Source of the DNA: Pararge aegeria
Taxonomy: Eukaryota; Arthropoda; Insecta; Lepidoptera; Nymphalidae
Length of the DNA: 64,000 nucleotides
NCBI RefSeq assembly: GCF_905163445.1
Contig: NC_053182.1
Span: 4,774,001 to 4,838,000 of the forward strand
Reading direction: 5' to 3'
A program made the position numbers and the translations under genes. The notes below the pieces were generated by a model. That model was not told the origin of the DNA. It ran no database searches and was given only the letters and a program-made list of their open reading frames with translations. Below are positions 34,255-46,489 of the stretch, in pieces (within the stretch, counting starts at the first letter, position 1; each line of letters opens with the position of its first letter).

Positions 34255-34466
34255 ATGTTATTACAACACATAAGCACCGTAAACTATATTTTATATTGGT
34301 AAAGTAACACCTACATAGATATTTCATTTTTCCTGACTGGAACATTAGGGGAACAAGATTTGGCAATGAAAATAGCTGTGGTGGAATGAGAATTTTGTAT
34401 TTGTATTTATAAATCCACGCTTTATATTTTTGTCAATTTAGTAATATTGTTGGAAATAATAGTATT

Positions 34467-34472
34467 AATAAA
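34467..34472 (+). terminator. Candidate IFT80 poly(A) signal
   Basis: AATAAA about 210 nt after the candidate terminal stop and about 690 nt before the start codon of the next gene. It is only meaningful if the terminal exon at 34222-34254 is real. Confidence 0.3.
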
Positions 34473-35143
34473 GAAGATATTAATCATCAATGTCACTTTT
34501 TATAATTTTTCCACTGAAGTCCTCGTAAAGTTTTACAAGAATTCCCATTGATTTATTAAAATAACACAACCTCAACAAAAAAGTAAAAAATGGCCCTTAA
34601 CCAAATAAACTTCGAAATTCAACCATAAATTCAACCAAAATCGTAATATTTTGAGGCTGTTCGAAGGGACAAATCTGGACACAATGTACATTCTCAAAAT
34701 CTGGTAGTTTGGAGAAGGCAATTTCAACCCTGGTTTTATTTCGATATACTGAGAGAGACAGATAAATAACAGCTCTATAATAATTATCGACACTCGAATG
34801 AATGAAAATTTATCATTCGGTCACTTGACTGTTAATGTCAATGCCAAGTGCCAAACTCAAATTGAGATTTGAGATAGGTACTCAATGCACTGCGCTGTCA
34901 AATTGAGAGCGAATCGTACGTAAAAGTGGCATACGATGTCGCTCTGTTTAATTCCGCGAAATCAAATCTAAAAAAAATAGCAATTAATAATCGTAGTTTT
35001 ATGAATAAAACAAAGTGTAAATTAAAAAATATTTTCGATATATCAAAACGTACAAGTGATTTTGGACAGAGGTACCACGTGCCCCAAATAAAAAGTTTTT
35101 GTGTTTCGCGAAAGTTTTTATTTTGCATCGCGATTCTAGTGTA

Positions 35144-35161
35144 ATGGCGAAAGATGCGTGA
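35144..35161 (+). promoter_or_regulatory. Upstream ORF overlapping the sulfotransferase start
   Basis: An ATG at 35144 opens a five-codon frame (MAKDA then TGA) that runs across the main ATG at 35154 in another frame. If both are in the mRNA, the upstream start should reduce initiation at the main one. Confidence 0.5.
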
Positions 35162-38100
35162 TTCAGGCGGGAATTTAGTGTTATTTGTGAGTATACTGTT
35201 CTGCGTCAGCGGAGGTGAAAATGATATCGCAAGTGAGCATTCCTTGGAGCTAACCCAGTCTTCAAATTTGAGTCGTCAGGAGCTCGTACAAGAGACCTGT
35301 AGTAGGCTTTCTTTGAAGTGGAACTTGGAGGACCTGCCTCGGAGCCTTTTGGAGCACATTTTAGTCGACGATGAGCACAAACTCCTTTACTGTTACGTAC
35401 CAAAGGTGAGCATGGTCAAGGTGAACCAGTCTTTCATCATTAATCGTAATTAACGAGTGCCATAGACGTTTTTCTTACCCATGTTTAGTGTATATATTCT
35501 AAGTGAAATCACAGATGATTAATGCCATTTCAATTGAAAACTCTTGAATTTGTGTCTATGTTTTAACATTCTCAAAATAATAAATAACAAAAATAAATAT
35601 ACATACACACATCGCCATCTAGCCCCAAAGTAAGCGTAATGAATATTTTTATAAATAGGTTACATGAATACATATAATATACATGTAAAACGAAATCTGC
35701 CTAAAAATCTGCCTAAATCTGCGACTAATACATATTTTAAAAAAGCAGGGATAGAGCTGGAAGGTGGCATAAAATCCTACCAGTTATAAAATAATATTAA
35801 CATAGGCAGAGCATTTGTAAATGCATGAACAAAAGCTAGCCAAAACATCTATAAATAAACAAATGAATTCATTATTATAATCTTTATTATAAAGCTAAAC
35901 AATCAGCATGTATGTTTGAATGCACTTATCACAGGATGTAACAGGTTGATAATGATTGCACAAAGTCCTAGTCCAACTTGAGAAATCCTTGTTATATTAG
36001 TGTATATATTGTTGGTAAAATTGCAGGTAATCTATACTATTTTAATTGAAAAGGCTCTTGAATTTGTCTGTATGGAACATTCTAATTTCAAAAACTGATT
36101 AGTCCACATATAAAAAAAAGCAGGGTAGGCATAAAATCCTTGTTCTATACAAGTTATACAATAAAGTTAACATAGGCATAAAGAATTATCATCATTGCAA
36201 TCTTTGAACAAACACTATTATTTTGAATAGTTCAATCAATTTTTTAATTCTTGCTTGTGTTTTGTGTAACAATTATGATATATTATAATTTGAACTAAAT
36301 ACAGGTAGCATGCACAAACTGGAAACGAATACTCATGATACTGGAAGGGAAATGGAACGACACAGATGTTTTGTCTGTACCAGCCAGCCTCGCACATTCT
36401 CCTGGAATGTTCAGAAACCTCAGCACTGTATCTAAGGAAGAGAGAGATGTCATGTTGGAAAATTATCACAAAATGATAATAGTCCGGAATCCATTTGAGA
36501 GGCTGTTATCTGCTTATAGGAATAAATTGGAGGGCGATCTACCCAGTGCTAAGTATTTTCAAGTATGTATTTGAATATATTGGTAAGGCACTTGTAAAAC
36601 AAAGTTTTTAGTTATGCAACACACAAATATTTTATATTTTCTGTAGGCATTTTGCCCTGTTGAATCTGTACCTTTATCTTTTATTATTTCTTTATCCGGA
36701 AGGCTGTAAAGTCCAGTGTTTCATAGCTTCCTTTAAACAATGCATTTCCCTTCATTGGGATTTTTTTAGGAGATTTAGATAGTAGCTACCAGCTTTGGTT
36801 TTATAACGAGGCGTTTTCTTATTTCGTAAGAAAACACATCGCTTATAAAGCCAAAGCTGAGCCAAAAAGTTGCTTGAGACTAATTATATGATGTTGTACT
36901 GCATCACAAAAGTGGTTACTGAGAGTTTGAAATGCTTGGGACAACCATCTAATCATGAACACAAACCATAATGTTAAATCTAAAATGGCTAAGTTCTAAG
37001 AGAACAAGGAAATAATTTGAACAGTCCAATCGGTGCATCTTGTGAAGATTTAACAAATTTGCGCTTCTGATGCGAGAAACTTAGTCGAATGATCATAATC
37101 GGTGCAGTAGAGCCTGAGAAGCAGCTAGCTAGTATTTTAATTAAAGTACCTAGTATATTCAATAAAAAAAATTGAAGCCAAACAATACCTACATAAAATA
37201 CCTACCAAATGAGTTTTACTATTGGTGTTCAATAAACTTCTCTGGTTTTTGGTTTTTTTTAGTAATTTCCAAAACCTGAAGAAACGTCTGCATCAACGAT
37301 TAGTTTTACATAGCATAAAATATTTTTATGTTATTTTGTAAACACATTAAAGCCGTTTTTATTTTAAATGCATTTCCTACAATTGTTTACAATTAATTAT
37401 ATTATTGAATTGAGTAAAGCACTTTTAAGTTGTAAAACTTTTAATTTATAAAATAGCACCAGATTTTTCATCGAGAACCTTCTATCTTTTTATGGAAGAC
37501 TGTCGAATACTGTCGCCTCTTAAACGTACCTACTTACACAAGTGTGTAGTCATGCTTCCATAGACTCGTGTGACCTTATTTTTCATAGCTCTAGTTAATT
37601 GATAACTATGAAATTTTTGTTGATAAACTTCTGCGAAAGATTACGTCAATCAACAGAAAGAGGTAGGTACCTACCTACCTATCTAGTTATTATTTGGATT
37701 TAACAATGTAGGTACCGAGATTTAATAATAAACGGCCCACGTATAGATGGTTCTTATTCAACTAGATTAGCATAACGATTGAAGAAATTATAAATTACAC
37801 CAAACAGATTCTCCTGCTTTTCGCGGAGTATAGCAAATTAAACTTAATTTACATAATATATTATGGAATTCCGCAAAGTAACGCCTGCTTCTATCCAATA
37901 TAAACAAAGTAGGTACCGAGATTTAATAATAAACGGCCCACGTATAGATGGTTCTTATTCAACTAGACTAGTATGAGGATTGAAGAAATTATAAATTACA
38001 CCATACAGATTCTCCTGCTTTTCGCGGAGTATAGCAAATTAAGCTTAATTTACATAATATATCATGGAATTCCGCAAAGTAACGCCTGCTTCTATCCAAT

Positions 38101-41100
38101 ATAAAAAATAACGCATAATCTAAGGACATTCCGAGGCATACATCAACCGTTCACTAATAGTTATCACCTAAGAGTTATCACCTTGAGTTGATGAAACGTT
38201 TTTATTTTCTATAGACATCGCCTCAATCATAAGGCATTCGATTTAGGCGCAATCTAGGTTTAGTGTAAACAGACATAAATGTCGCAGCATTGAAAAACTT
38301 CTTTATTACAAAGATAATTATGATTTAATCCTTAGTTCCGTTTCTGCTTGAAAAGCAGACCATTTCCAAAGTGAATTGTTCTGCCGATAAATATAAAACA
38401 GTTGCTTACTGTATCTTTAAATTCACTTAATTTTTGTAACGAACCTTTACTCTCGTAGTTTTGTTCGTTATTGAATACGAAATAGTGGGAATAATACCGA
38501 ATAGTTTGTTTTTTACATAATTCGATATGCGACCTACTAGGACGGAAAAAGAAACAGTCACGTTAGCTATGCACAAGTCGCTGCTTACTCGATACTACTT
38601 TTTTTTATTCCCTATGCTCTAGTTAGTCTAAGATTCGACGACACTCGAAGTGGGAGATCCCGGGTTGATCCCCGGCACACGTAATGTGGGAATTGATAAT
38701 TTCTGAATTTTCCCTGTTCTGGTCTAGTAGGAGGTGTCAGCCATGGCTAGTTACAACCCTATCGACACAGACGTGCCGCTCAGCGATCTAGTGTTCCGGT
38801 ACGATGTCGCGTAGAAACCGATTCGGGAGTTAGGTTTAATATAAATACCATTCTTACCCCTAAGAGGTTAGCCCGCTAGCCTGTTAGGTTGCATCATCAC
38901 TTACACACAGGTGAGATTGATTGCAGTAGTGTGAAAAAAAAAGTCGTGGCGGTGAGAGGTGCGTAATTTTATATTAATGCCGTACCTATACCGTTTCTGC
39001 ACAGCATCGTACCGGAACGCGAAATAACTTTGCAGAACGATATAATGTATTAAACTGTACGTACAGTAATTTTTTTCCCTTTTAGGATCGCGTGGGAAGA
39101 CGTATCATAAAGGCGTTCCGAGAGAACCCGTCAAACGAGTCCTTGGAGTACGGTCATGACGTGACATTCAAGGAGTTTGCCCTATTCCTAACAAATAACT
39201 CGAAGGATTTAGCCGATATAGTCAACAACGAACACTGGCAGCCAATCACAACCCTTTGCCATCCGTGTCTCATCAAATATACATTAGTTGGTAAGTATAG
39301 AATTTTTTTTTGCTTGTTCAGTATTCTAAGAACTTTGGATGGAGATTTTGGCAGTTGTTTTATAAGTACACAGTACTTTTGTTTTATTCATGGCGAAGAT
39401 GAAGTTCATTAGCTTTACTACCTTTTTTTTTGCTAATAATTTTGCATACAATTTAATCCTTCTTTTAAGGCAGATACGGTATGATGTCAGCCAGGTACCA
39501 GCCAGTGGGCCAGGTATCTTTATCGTTTGAAGTAAATAAGTGTCTTCAGATGTACATCCCGCTTCAGTTATTAACTTCATCATATTAACCCACTCTCGGC
39601 CCACTACAGGGCACGGCTGACGCGCATTGAGAAGAATTTAGGCCGTGTGGACGGCTTTGAGAATATTTTAGCGAACATTCAAGCATGCAGGTTGTCAGGT
39701 TTCATCACTATGTTTTCCTTCACCGTTAAAGCAAGTGATATTTTAATTACTTAACTTAAAAACTAGTGGCGCGTGCTAGGATTCGAACTCGGCCCCCCGA
39801 AAGTGGGTCCGAAGTCCGTTAGTCTAAGGGCACTCGGCACTAGGTTGTTACGAATAACAGGAAGTTTCTTGGAGATTTTATCTTACGGCTGAATTACACT
39901 ACTGTCAAGCTTTTGTCATGGGTTTTGAAAAAAGTTCATGGGATTAGCGCGATCAAAGGTATTCTTATTATTTAATATAACATGACTTAAAACAATATTG
40001 TAATCTAAAACTTAATAATAATAGTATCTGTAATAAAAATATTTTATTTTAATCCGACTTTTGGTATCAGAGCTCAGCGAGTTCTAATCGAAGGTTCAAA
40101 TACATACAAACAGACTGCTAAGCTTTACAATTTAATATAATTTTAGAACACAAATTAAGTATCCACGACGAGTTAATCAAAACCATTCAATATGAAGTAG
40201 ATACTTACTAAAATTGATTAATTAAACACCTTGAACTGGCGGCGTCAACTCATAAATAAAGACTGTCTTCATATCGGCAGCAAATCCATTCATTGTTCTA
40301 TTCATGGAATATTTTCAGTTAACTTTGTAATTGTAATAAAAAAATACATAGATACCGATGTAATAATTGTTACTAAGCTACTAATTAGTTGCTTTACAAT
40401 AAAATAAATAAATAAATAAATAAATATACCACGACAATACACACATCGCCATCTAGCCCCAAAGTAAGCGTAGCTTGTTTATGGGTACTGAGATAGCTGA
40501 TGAATATTTTTTTATGAATATAATACACATAAATACTTATAATATACAGGTAACCTAACCTAACCTAACCCAGACACTGAAAAACATTCATGTTCATCAC
40601 ACAAACACTCTCCGGTTGTGGGAATCGAACCCACGGTCTTGGACTTAGAAAGCAGGGTCGCTGCCCACTGCGCCACTCGGCCGTCAAAAAAGAATAGAAT
40701 AGAAAAACTTTATTGCAACACAACACAATAGGAAAAATGCAAGAAAAACAGTAAAAGTACTTAGTGCTAGGGTGCAAAGGCGGCCTTATAACTAAAAGTG
40801 ATCTTTTAATGGCAACCTGAGCGTACGAAGCCGATAAAAAAGTAAAAGTGGATGGTGCATGAAGTATTATACAAGAAATAAAATAAACTTACATGAACAT
40901 ACATACTACATTTACATATTAACTACAAAAATACCGATATAAATTTATATATATCAAATAGATATTTATTTTATATATTTATGCTATTGTAAACTTACAT
41001 AAAACGCAATTACATAGATAAAAAAAATAGGTAAAAAGTTAGGGAAATGAAAAAGATTAGGTGAAAGAACAAATCTAAAAATTATACCATAATGTTTTTG

Positions 41101-44100
41101 TTAGCATTTTTTAGTCTGTGTTATAACATAATAATTTCGCCATTTACATTTTATTTAAATTCAATTTTGTTTTGTTTTATTTATAGTAATTAAGGAGGTA
41201 CAAGATAATAATTGAAATATGAGACAAGACCTTGTCAAATAATTTACTAATTTAAAACTTAAAATAAAATAATTGAGAATAGTGATTTTTTTATAAGCGT
41301 TACACGCGTTGCTACTTCTATAAAAACCATGTCCTGTGCAGTTTTTTGTGCTAGAGACGAAGGTTTCTTAGAACCAAGTTTCTTCTCTTCTAAACTTACA
41401 TCTTTACATATTATAAAGCAAAGTCCCCTGCTGCGTCTGTCTGTCTGTCCGGACGCGAAAAACTAAAAAACTACAGAACGGATTTTCATACGGTTTTCAC
41501 TAATGAGCAGAGGTACAAAGTTAAGTTATGACGTATTATTTTCAAACTATAATATTATTATGAACATAAAACCCGGACCCGGTGGGCGCTGCTATATTAG
41601 GTTCTAGGTTTTTTAAAATACTAAAACCGGTAATAACCGATTTGATGCAGACGTAGTTGCACGCACGCTATTGTACGAATAAAGCTGCTTCATAAATATA
41701 CAGACAGGAAAGTGATAAAATTTTTTTATCTACGACAATACACACATCGCCATCTAGCCCCAAAGTAAGCGTAGCTTGTGTTATGGGTACCAAGATGACT
41801 GATGAATATTTTTATGAATAGTTAGCATATACATATAAACACCCAGCACTGAAAAACATTCATGCTCATCACACAAACGTTTTCTAGTAGTGGGAATCGA
41901 ACCCACGGCCTTGGACTCAGAAAGCAGGGTCGCTGCAAACTGCGCCAATCGACATTTTGCGCTGGATATGCTTTTGCCTATCTCTTGTAGCTATAAAGGC
42001 ACTTTTAGTTAAAGTACTCGTAACATGATCTTCGCAACGTAATGATAACATCGTGTCTGCATGACCAGTGGCGTGTAAGCACAACGTTCAAACAAACACA
42101 AAAGCACTGCCTACTCAAATTATTTTATATTACTCGTATGGTAGGGGAAATTTTCCATTTTATGCCATGTTCCTGCTTTATGCATACCCTGGTCGAAGAC
42201 CCTTTGCACGCCACTGTGCATGACGCAGTTATTTATTAGATGTTCAATCAATGTAAGCAGTAGTTTTTTTTATTGGCTGTAGGTACGTAAGCATTTTCGA
42301 CAGACCGGGTCATAAATAAATAAAACTCATATTACCATACGTTGTTTTTTGACGTGTAAAACTGACAATAGCTGCCACTTCGAACGCATTTACATTCTGA
42401 TTAAAGTATAATAGATTCTTAGATCCACCGCGTCGTATTACCTGCCCGTTGAAATTCTAAATTAAAAAAAAAAATCAAAATTCAGAAATGTTTTATGCAT
42501 GTAGACCTTATCACAGGCACTTATGAAGCATTACACCTTACCCTTTTTTTTTTTTTTTTTTGCTGGGAAATGCGTTTAGGCATCCCTACCGGAGGCTGCG
42601 CAGATTACACCAAACCTAACCTAACCCATTATGAATACCCAAATTGCCCCGGCTGGACTCGAACCCAGGACATCCCACTTATAAGGTCGCAGCCACAGAA
42701 TTAAGAACATACAGATCCCTCATGCATCAGTTATTGTATGTTTTGTCCAAAAGCAATTAAAACGCTCCGCTCACGTTTCGCTTAACCCGCATAATGTTGC
42801 CATGTTACAAACTTTTTTCAATTTTCCACATTTTATGGTATCTAAATGTTTAGAATATTAGAGGTAAAATAAATACTGTCAACTGCTAAATGAACTGAAG
42901 TGACTGTCTGTTCGAGAAACACTACTAAAGTGTAGTGGTTTTTGATGCTTCAATATTAGTCGTGTACGCGGATTCTGTATATTCTTAATTCTGTGAGCAT
43001 AGCGCTCCGACAAGCAATTCATAATGCAAGCAAGGTAGACCGTTAATATTATTTTTCCACAAGGTTACCGCCACCGGTGTTAGTGTTAAAGAAGAGTCCA
43101 AGGTTGATTTACCACAAAGATCGCGCGATTGTATTAAAATTATATAATCTTCAGTATATTAATACTTAAAAGTAACATTCGCGGTAGTAATTTAATATCA
43201 TTTTAATTACCTTGGACTAGTCTTAAGGGAATTTGCTGGAAGTGTTCAGCCTTATTATAACCCTGGAGCCCATCCTAGGGATTTCTTTATCCTAGTGTAT
43301 TAAATCTCAATTGATGCTAATAAAGCTAAAATTGGTAAGATTGTTTTCTGTTTGTTTTAAAGATCTAATCTCCGCAACTGTCTGTCAGATTTGAAAAATC
43401 TTTTTTACATATGATACCTCAGGTTTTGGTATTGGACAGCGTAAGAAACTTTGTACGGGACAGCTAGTTTGCTATAAACCGTGGCCGGCGGACAAATCTT
43501 TGTGCTGTAAAGCAATTTTGTAAACCTACCTACCTACCACCACCTACCACCTAACTAGATGATCTCTTTGCTTTTGTCCCATTGTGGTAACGTTAAGTAT
43601 GATGAACCTGCACAGTTATTGTTAAAGCGAGTAAAGCCGCGGTGCGAATCTAGTTCTACATAAAGATTCTACACTATAATATGTTTACCAATGCAGTAGG
43701 TATCATTAGAAGTTTGACGTCATCGAAAAAACTGAGGCCTCTTTATACATGAACAGGTTTAGCGCAGACAGTTAATAAATTGACCGTTTAAAAGCATGAG
43801 AACCTTATTTTTTATACGTAACAAACAAAAAATCCTTGTACGTTGATAACTATTTGCTTTATTATTTTAATTCATCAGAGAATGGGTTAACGCCGTAGTC
43901 CTCCGGCTGGCCCAGTTCAGATTGGTCCACACACCTTTGAGAACATTATGTAGAACTCTCAGGCATGCAGGTTACCTCATGATGGACATAACTTCAAAAA
44001 GTTGGAAGTGCGTATCTCATCGAAGTCGACTCCACCAAAGGGAAGTCACTCAGCCCACTGGGCTATCACCGCTATTAATTTAATTAAAACAATGTAACTC

Positions 44101-46440
44101 TAACAGCTGAGTTGAGAACACAATTGATGGATTATAACATTGACCCCCGCCATTTTCACCGCCGCCGAATCACCGATCTCCATTTAAAATCGGACTTGCG
44201 ACTATTTTAGAATCTATATTTTTAATTCGAATTCACAATTAAAAAAATATTCCTAAAATAGTCTTAAGATCGATTTTAAAACGTCGCGTTGTAACTCGTA
44301 AGAAAACATATTTTAAACTATTGATCATAAAACTTATCGAGAAACTGTTCCTTTTGACAGTGTTGTAGGCACTGGTCTTATTATTAGGTTACCGGGTTAC
44401 AGCAGAATGTTTACACATGTAGAGCCTTCTTTCCAGTTAATCTACTCCCAATCAAGCCAGCAGTACCGGTGTGACTGGAGTTAAACATGGTTTAAACCTA
44501 GTTTACCGTACACGTTTTGTCCGTTCTACTATCTATCTGCATTACTTAGATTTCTATATTATACCTAATACGTATGCCTGAATACACTTTTATAGTAAAC
44601 TAGCGGACCCCAGCGCCATCTGTCGGCCTAATTTGTGAATCTAAACCATCCAGGGTGCCACCCAAACGCATACCAAAAAATTCATTCAAATCGGTCCAGC
44701 CGTTTAGGAGGAGTTCAGTGACATACACACGCACACAAGAAATATATATATAAAGATTATCATTGAAACCGATAGACTTTTTTTCTATATGTCTTTTGAA
44801 AGCATTATACCTGCATTTATTTGTTCAACATCATATCAAAACTTTACCCGCCAACCACCAAGTTTGGATTGTTAGACTTCACACACATTTTAGAAAGTTG
44901 CGGAGAACTCTCATGCATGCAGGTTTCCTCACGATGTTATCCTCCATCGTTAAAGCAAGTCATAAAAAACGCACGTTACTCCGAAAAGTTTCTGATACTG
45001 GAGATCGGACCCACCCCGAAAGGGAGGCATAGTTATAGTTAGACACTAAATATATTAATATATTAAATGTAATCATGTTGCCACAATAAATCATTTTTTC
45101 ATTTATTATATATTAAAGCGGTATAGGAACTACGAACTAAAGTTCAAAAAAGCGAACTCACACATATGCCCGCACTGATGAGGCCCCAAAGCCAGTACGC
45201 GGCTAAAATCCTGTGATAATAGCTGTTTCATGCACCTGTGTGTGTCTTTATGAACGTTTCTTCTTCTTCTCCCTCCTACTCTATATATTTTATTGTAAGT
45301 TTGTTATATGTACATATTATATTTGTATATATAGGTTTATGCATGTTTATTTGCAACACAGTACAGTTAAATGCACCACCTCTCTTCTTGAGCTGTTTTT
45401 AACGCCTTTGGTTGCCTGGAAGAGATCGCTATGTAGCGATAAGGCCGCCAAATTGTATACTTTTTGTTAAATTTTTACTTTTAATTTGTTATGTTTATGT
45501 GGTGTACAATAAAAGTGTATTCATTCATTCATTCATACACGGCTAGCATGGACAGGAGATAATTATCTGCCCATTTCTGGGGAAAGGCTACAAATTTATC
45601 TTCTCCCATAGCTTTATCAAGTCTCAGAGCATTCGACGGCCGAGTGGCGCAGTGGGCAGCGATCCACAACTGGAGAGTGTTTGTGTGATGAACATGAATG
45701 TTTTTCAGTGTCTGGGGGTTTATCTGCATATTATAAGTATTTATGTGTATTATATTCATAAAAAAATATTCATCCGTTTTCTCAGTACCCGTAACACAAG
45801 CTACGCTTACTTTGGGGCTAGATGGCGATGTGTGTATTGTCGTAGTATACTTATTTATATTTATTGGCGCACAAGTGGAAATAATATCCAAATAATATAT
45901 GTGTAATAATAGACGGGGGTAAACTTCTTCTATTCCATGTTCTCGTGCTTTAGCGAGTGGACTTGTTAATTATATCTCTCGTCAGGGGATATAATCGGGG
46001 GATATAATTTTTGTCTCCTGCCTTTTGGGCCTTGCTGGGCCTGTCTCCGTAAATAGTCGGCCGGAACCAACCACCGAGATTAGTTCGTAGTTTCCAAACT
46101 GCTTTGATATATTTAATATGCTGATAGGCTATCACCGCTTTTTAGTAGCAGTAGAAGTAGAACTAAAGTATCCCACACTTGCGTCAATAATAATGAATGT
46201 TTTGTTGCAGGTAAATACGAAACGTTACTAGATGACTCCCTACTGGCTCTGCACACGATAAACGCTTCGCACATACAGTTCCCACGCCTTGCGCACACAT
46301 CAGGCACCTCGGAGAAGCTGCGCAAGTATTTCTCACAACTAGACCTACCTCTAATAAGAAAACTGTACAAATTTTATAAGTACGACTATAAGATATTTAA
46401 TTATGACCTAGATAATATCGTTGGATATGATCTTGGATAG
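35154..46440 (+). CDS. Carbohydrate sulfotransferase (CHST11-14 / chondroitin 4-sulfotransferase type)
   Basis: Golgi enzyme that transfers sulfate from PAPS to glycan chains (Sulfotransfer_2 family knowledge). Exons: 35154-35405, 36305-36562, 39086-39290, 46211-46440, phases 0, 0, 1, giving 314 residues. Residues 7-19 form a hydrophobic signal-anchor, consistent with a type II Golgi protein. The 5'-phosphosulfate-binding motif is VPKVACTNWKR (82-92) and the 3'-phosphate-binding motif is RNPFERLLSAYR (145-156). The HWQPITTLCHPC block (220-231) and the C-terminal KFYKYDYKIFNYD are also typical of the family. The length is slightly short but complete. N-glycosylation sequons occur (for example NDT, NLS). 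The exact paralogue (4-O versus dermatan or HNK-1 type) cannot be decided from motifs, so no symbol is given. A small upstream ORF overlaps its start. The 6.9-kb last intron is rich in SINEs. Confidence 0.93.
35603..35684 (-). repeat. SINE family A, short fragment
   Basis: Only the tail part survives ('cacacatcgccatctagccc', 'aaagtaagcgtaatgaatat'), with an internal deletion. It is in sulfotransferase intron 1. Confidence 0.6.
36791..36858. repeat. Imperfect hairpin with arms of about 31 bp
   Basis: AGCTTTGGTTTTATAA and CGTTTTCTTA on the left face TAAGAAAACA and TTATAAAGCCAAAGCT on the right, with a few mismatches in the middle and a 5-nt loop. It is in sulfotransferase intron 2. Confidence 0.75.
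37709..38105. repeat. Tandem duplication, about 200-bp unit, foldback family
   Basis: Unit 1 at 37709-37909 and unit 2 from 37910, both starting TAGGTACCGAGATTTAATAA, are nearly identical over their length. Each holds the right-arm sequence of the 55.65-kb foldback element ('attctcctgcttttcgcgg', 'tggaattccgcaaagtaac'). It is in sulfotransferase intron 2. Confidence 0.85.
38625..38940 (+). repeat. SINE family C, near full length
   Basis: B-box-like 'cccgggttgatccccggc', body 'ttctggtctagtaggaggtg', 'gtacgatgtcgcgtagaaac' and 'aggttagcccgctagcctg', with an A-rich end at 38933. It ends about 145 bp before the exon at 39086. Confidence 0.7.
39580..39835 (-). repeat. SINE family B, near full length
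   Basis: Tail 'tcatattaacccactctcgg' through 'cttcaccgttaaagcaagtg' to the reversed B-box 'attcgaactcggccccccga'. It is in the last sulfotransferase intron. Confidence 0.7.
40402..40427. repeat. AAAT microsatellite at a SINE end
   Basis: Run of AAAT/AATA units at the tail end of the adjacent SINE A copy (read on the minus strand, a TTTA-type SINE tail). Confidence 0.8.
40432..40685 (-). repeat. SINE family A carrying a telomere-like insert
   Basis: Full-length copy in which the 'aatatacag...cagacactg' junction of the family contains four TAACC units. The normal spacer in other copies is 'ataaaca'. The head end ('cactgcgccactcggccgtc') is intact. Confidence 0.8.
40551..40570. repeat. Interstitial telomere-like (TTAGG)4 run
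   Basis: Four perfect TAACC units, the complement of the insect TTAGG telomere repeat, inside a SINE body. Confidence 0.85.
41401..41620 (+). mobile_element. Helitron-like element, 5' end
   Basis: A followed by TCTTTACATATTATAAAG, then 'ctgctgcgtctgtctgtctg' and 'ggattttcatacggttttca', the usual layout of lepidopteran non-autonomous Helitrons. The 3' end is not certain. Confidence 0.45.
41732..41952 (-). repeat. SINE family A
   Basis: Body and head present ('gggaatcgaacccacggcct'), with a small deletion around 41820. The head terminus is diverged ('tgcgccaatcgac'). Confidence 0.7.
42470..42545 (-). repeat. LINE 3' tail family E, short fragment
   Basis: 'aaaatcaaaattcagaaatg', 'catgtagaccttatcacagg' and 'cacttatgaagca', the terminal part only. 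Confidence 0.55.
42546..42705 (-). repeat. SINE-like element with T-run and tRNA-like head
   Basis: A T-run (complement of an A tail) is followed by 'aaatgcgtttaggcatccct' and the reversed B-box 'ggctggactcgaacccagga'. It contains a TAACCTAACCC word by chance or ancestry. Confidence 0.5.
43875..44078 (-). repeat. SINE family B
   Basis: 'aatgggttaacgccgtagtc', 'gtagaactctcaggcatgca' and the head end 'cagcccactgggctatcacc'. The B-box region is degraded. Confidence 0.65.
44600..44756 (-). mobile_element. Short non-autonomous Helitron with both ends
   Basis: Minus strand: A | TCTTTATATATATATTTC ... GGGGTCCGCTAG | T. It starts with TC, ends with CTAG, and sits between host A and T, as expected for Helitrons. 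It is 157 bp long and includes 'cggctggaccgatttgaatg'. No coding capacity. Confidence 0.7.
44862..45032 (-). repeat. SINE family B, partial
   Basis: 'ctctcatgcatgcaggtttc', 'ctcacgatgttatcctccat' and the remnant head 'cccgaaagggaggcatagt'. It is in the last sulfotransferase intron. Confidence 0.6.
45360..45540 (+). repeat. LINE 3' tail family G with ATTC repeat
   Basis: Best-preserved copy: 'ttcttgagctgtttttaacg', 'gcctggaagagatcgctatg', 'aataaaagtgtattcattca', ending in an (ATTC)n tract at about 45522-45537. Confidence 0.75.
45635..45865 (+). repeat. SINE family A with head deletion
   Basis: Starts 'gacggccgagtggcgcagtg' but jumps from 'ggcagcgatc' straight to 'cacaactgg', so the B-box region is deleted. 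The remaining body is intact to 'gtattgtcgtagtatac'. Such a copy should lack its internal promoter. Confidence 0.8.
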
Positions 46441-46489
46441 TTACTGGTTGTCTGTGTTTATCTTAGACAGCGCAGACGCAAAATGCGTC

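Noticed and set aside
42609..42627. Second telomere-like TAACC run
   Set aside because: Only about two and a half units, within a SINE-like element. Too short to separate from chance.
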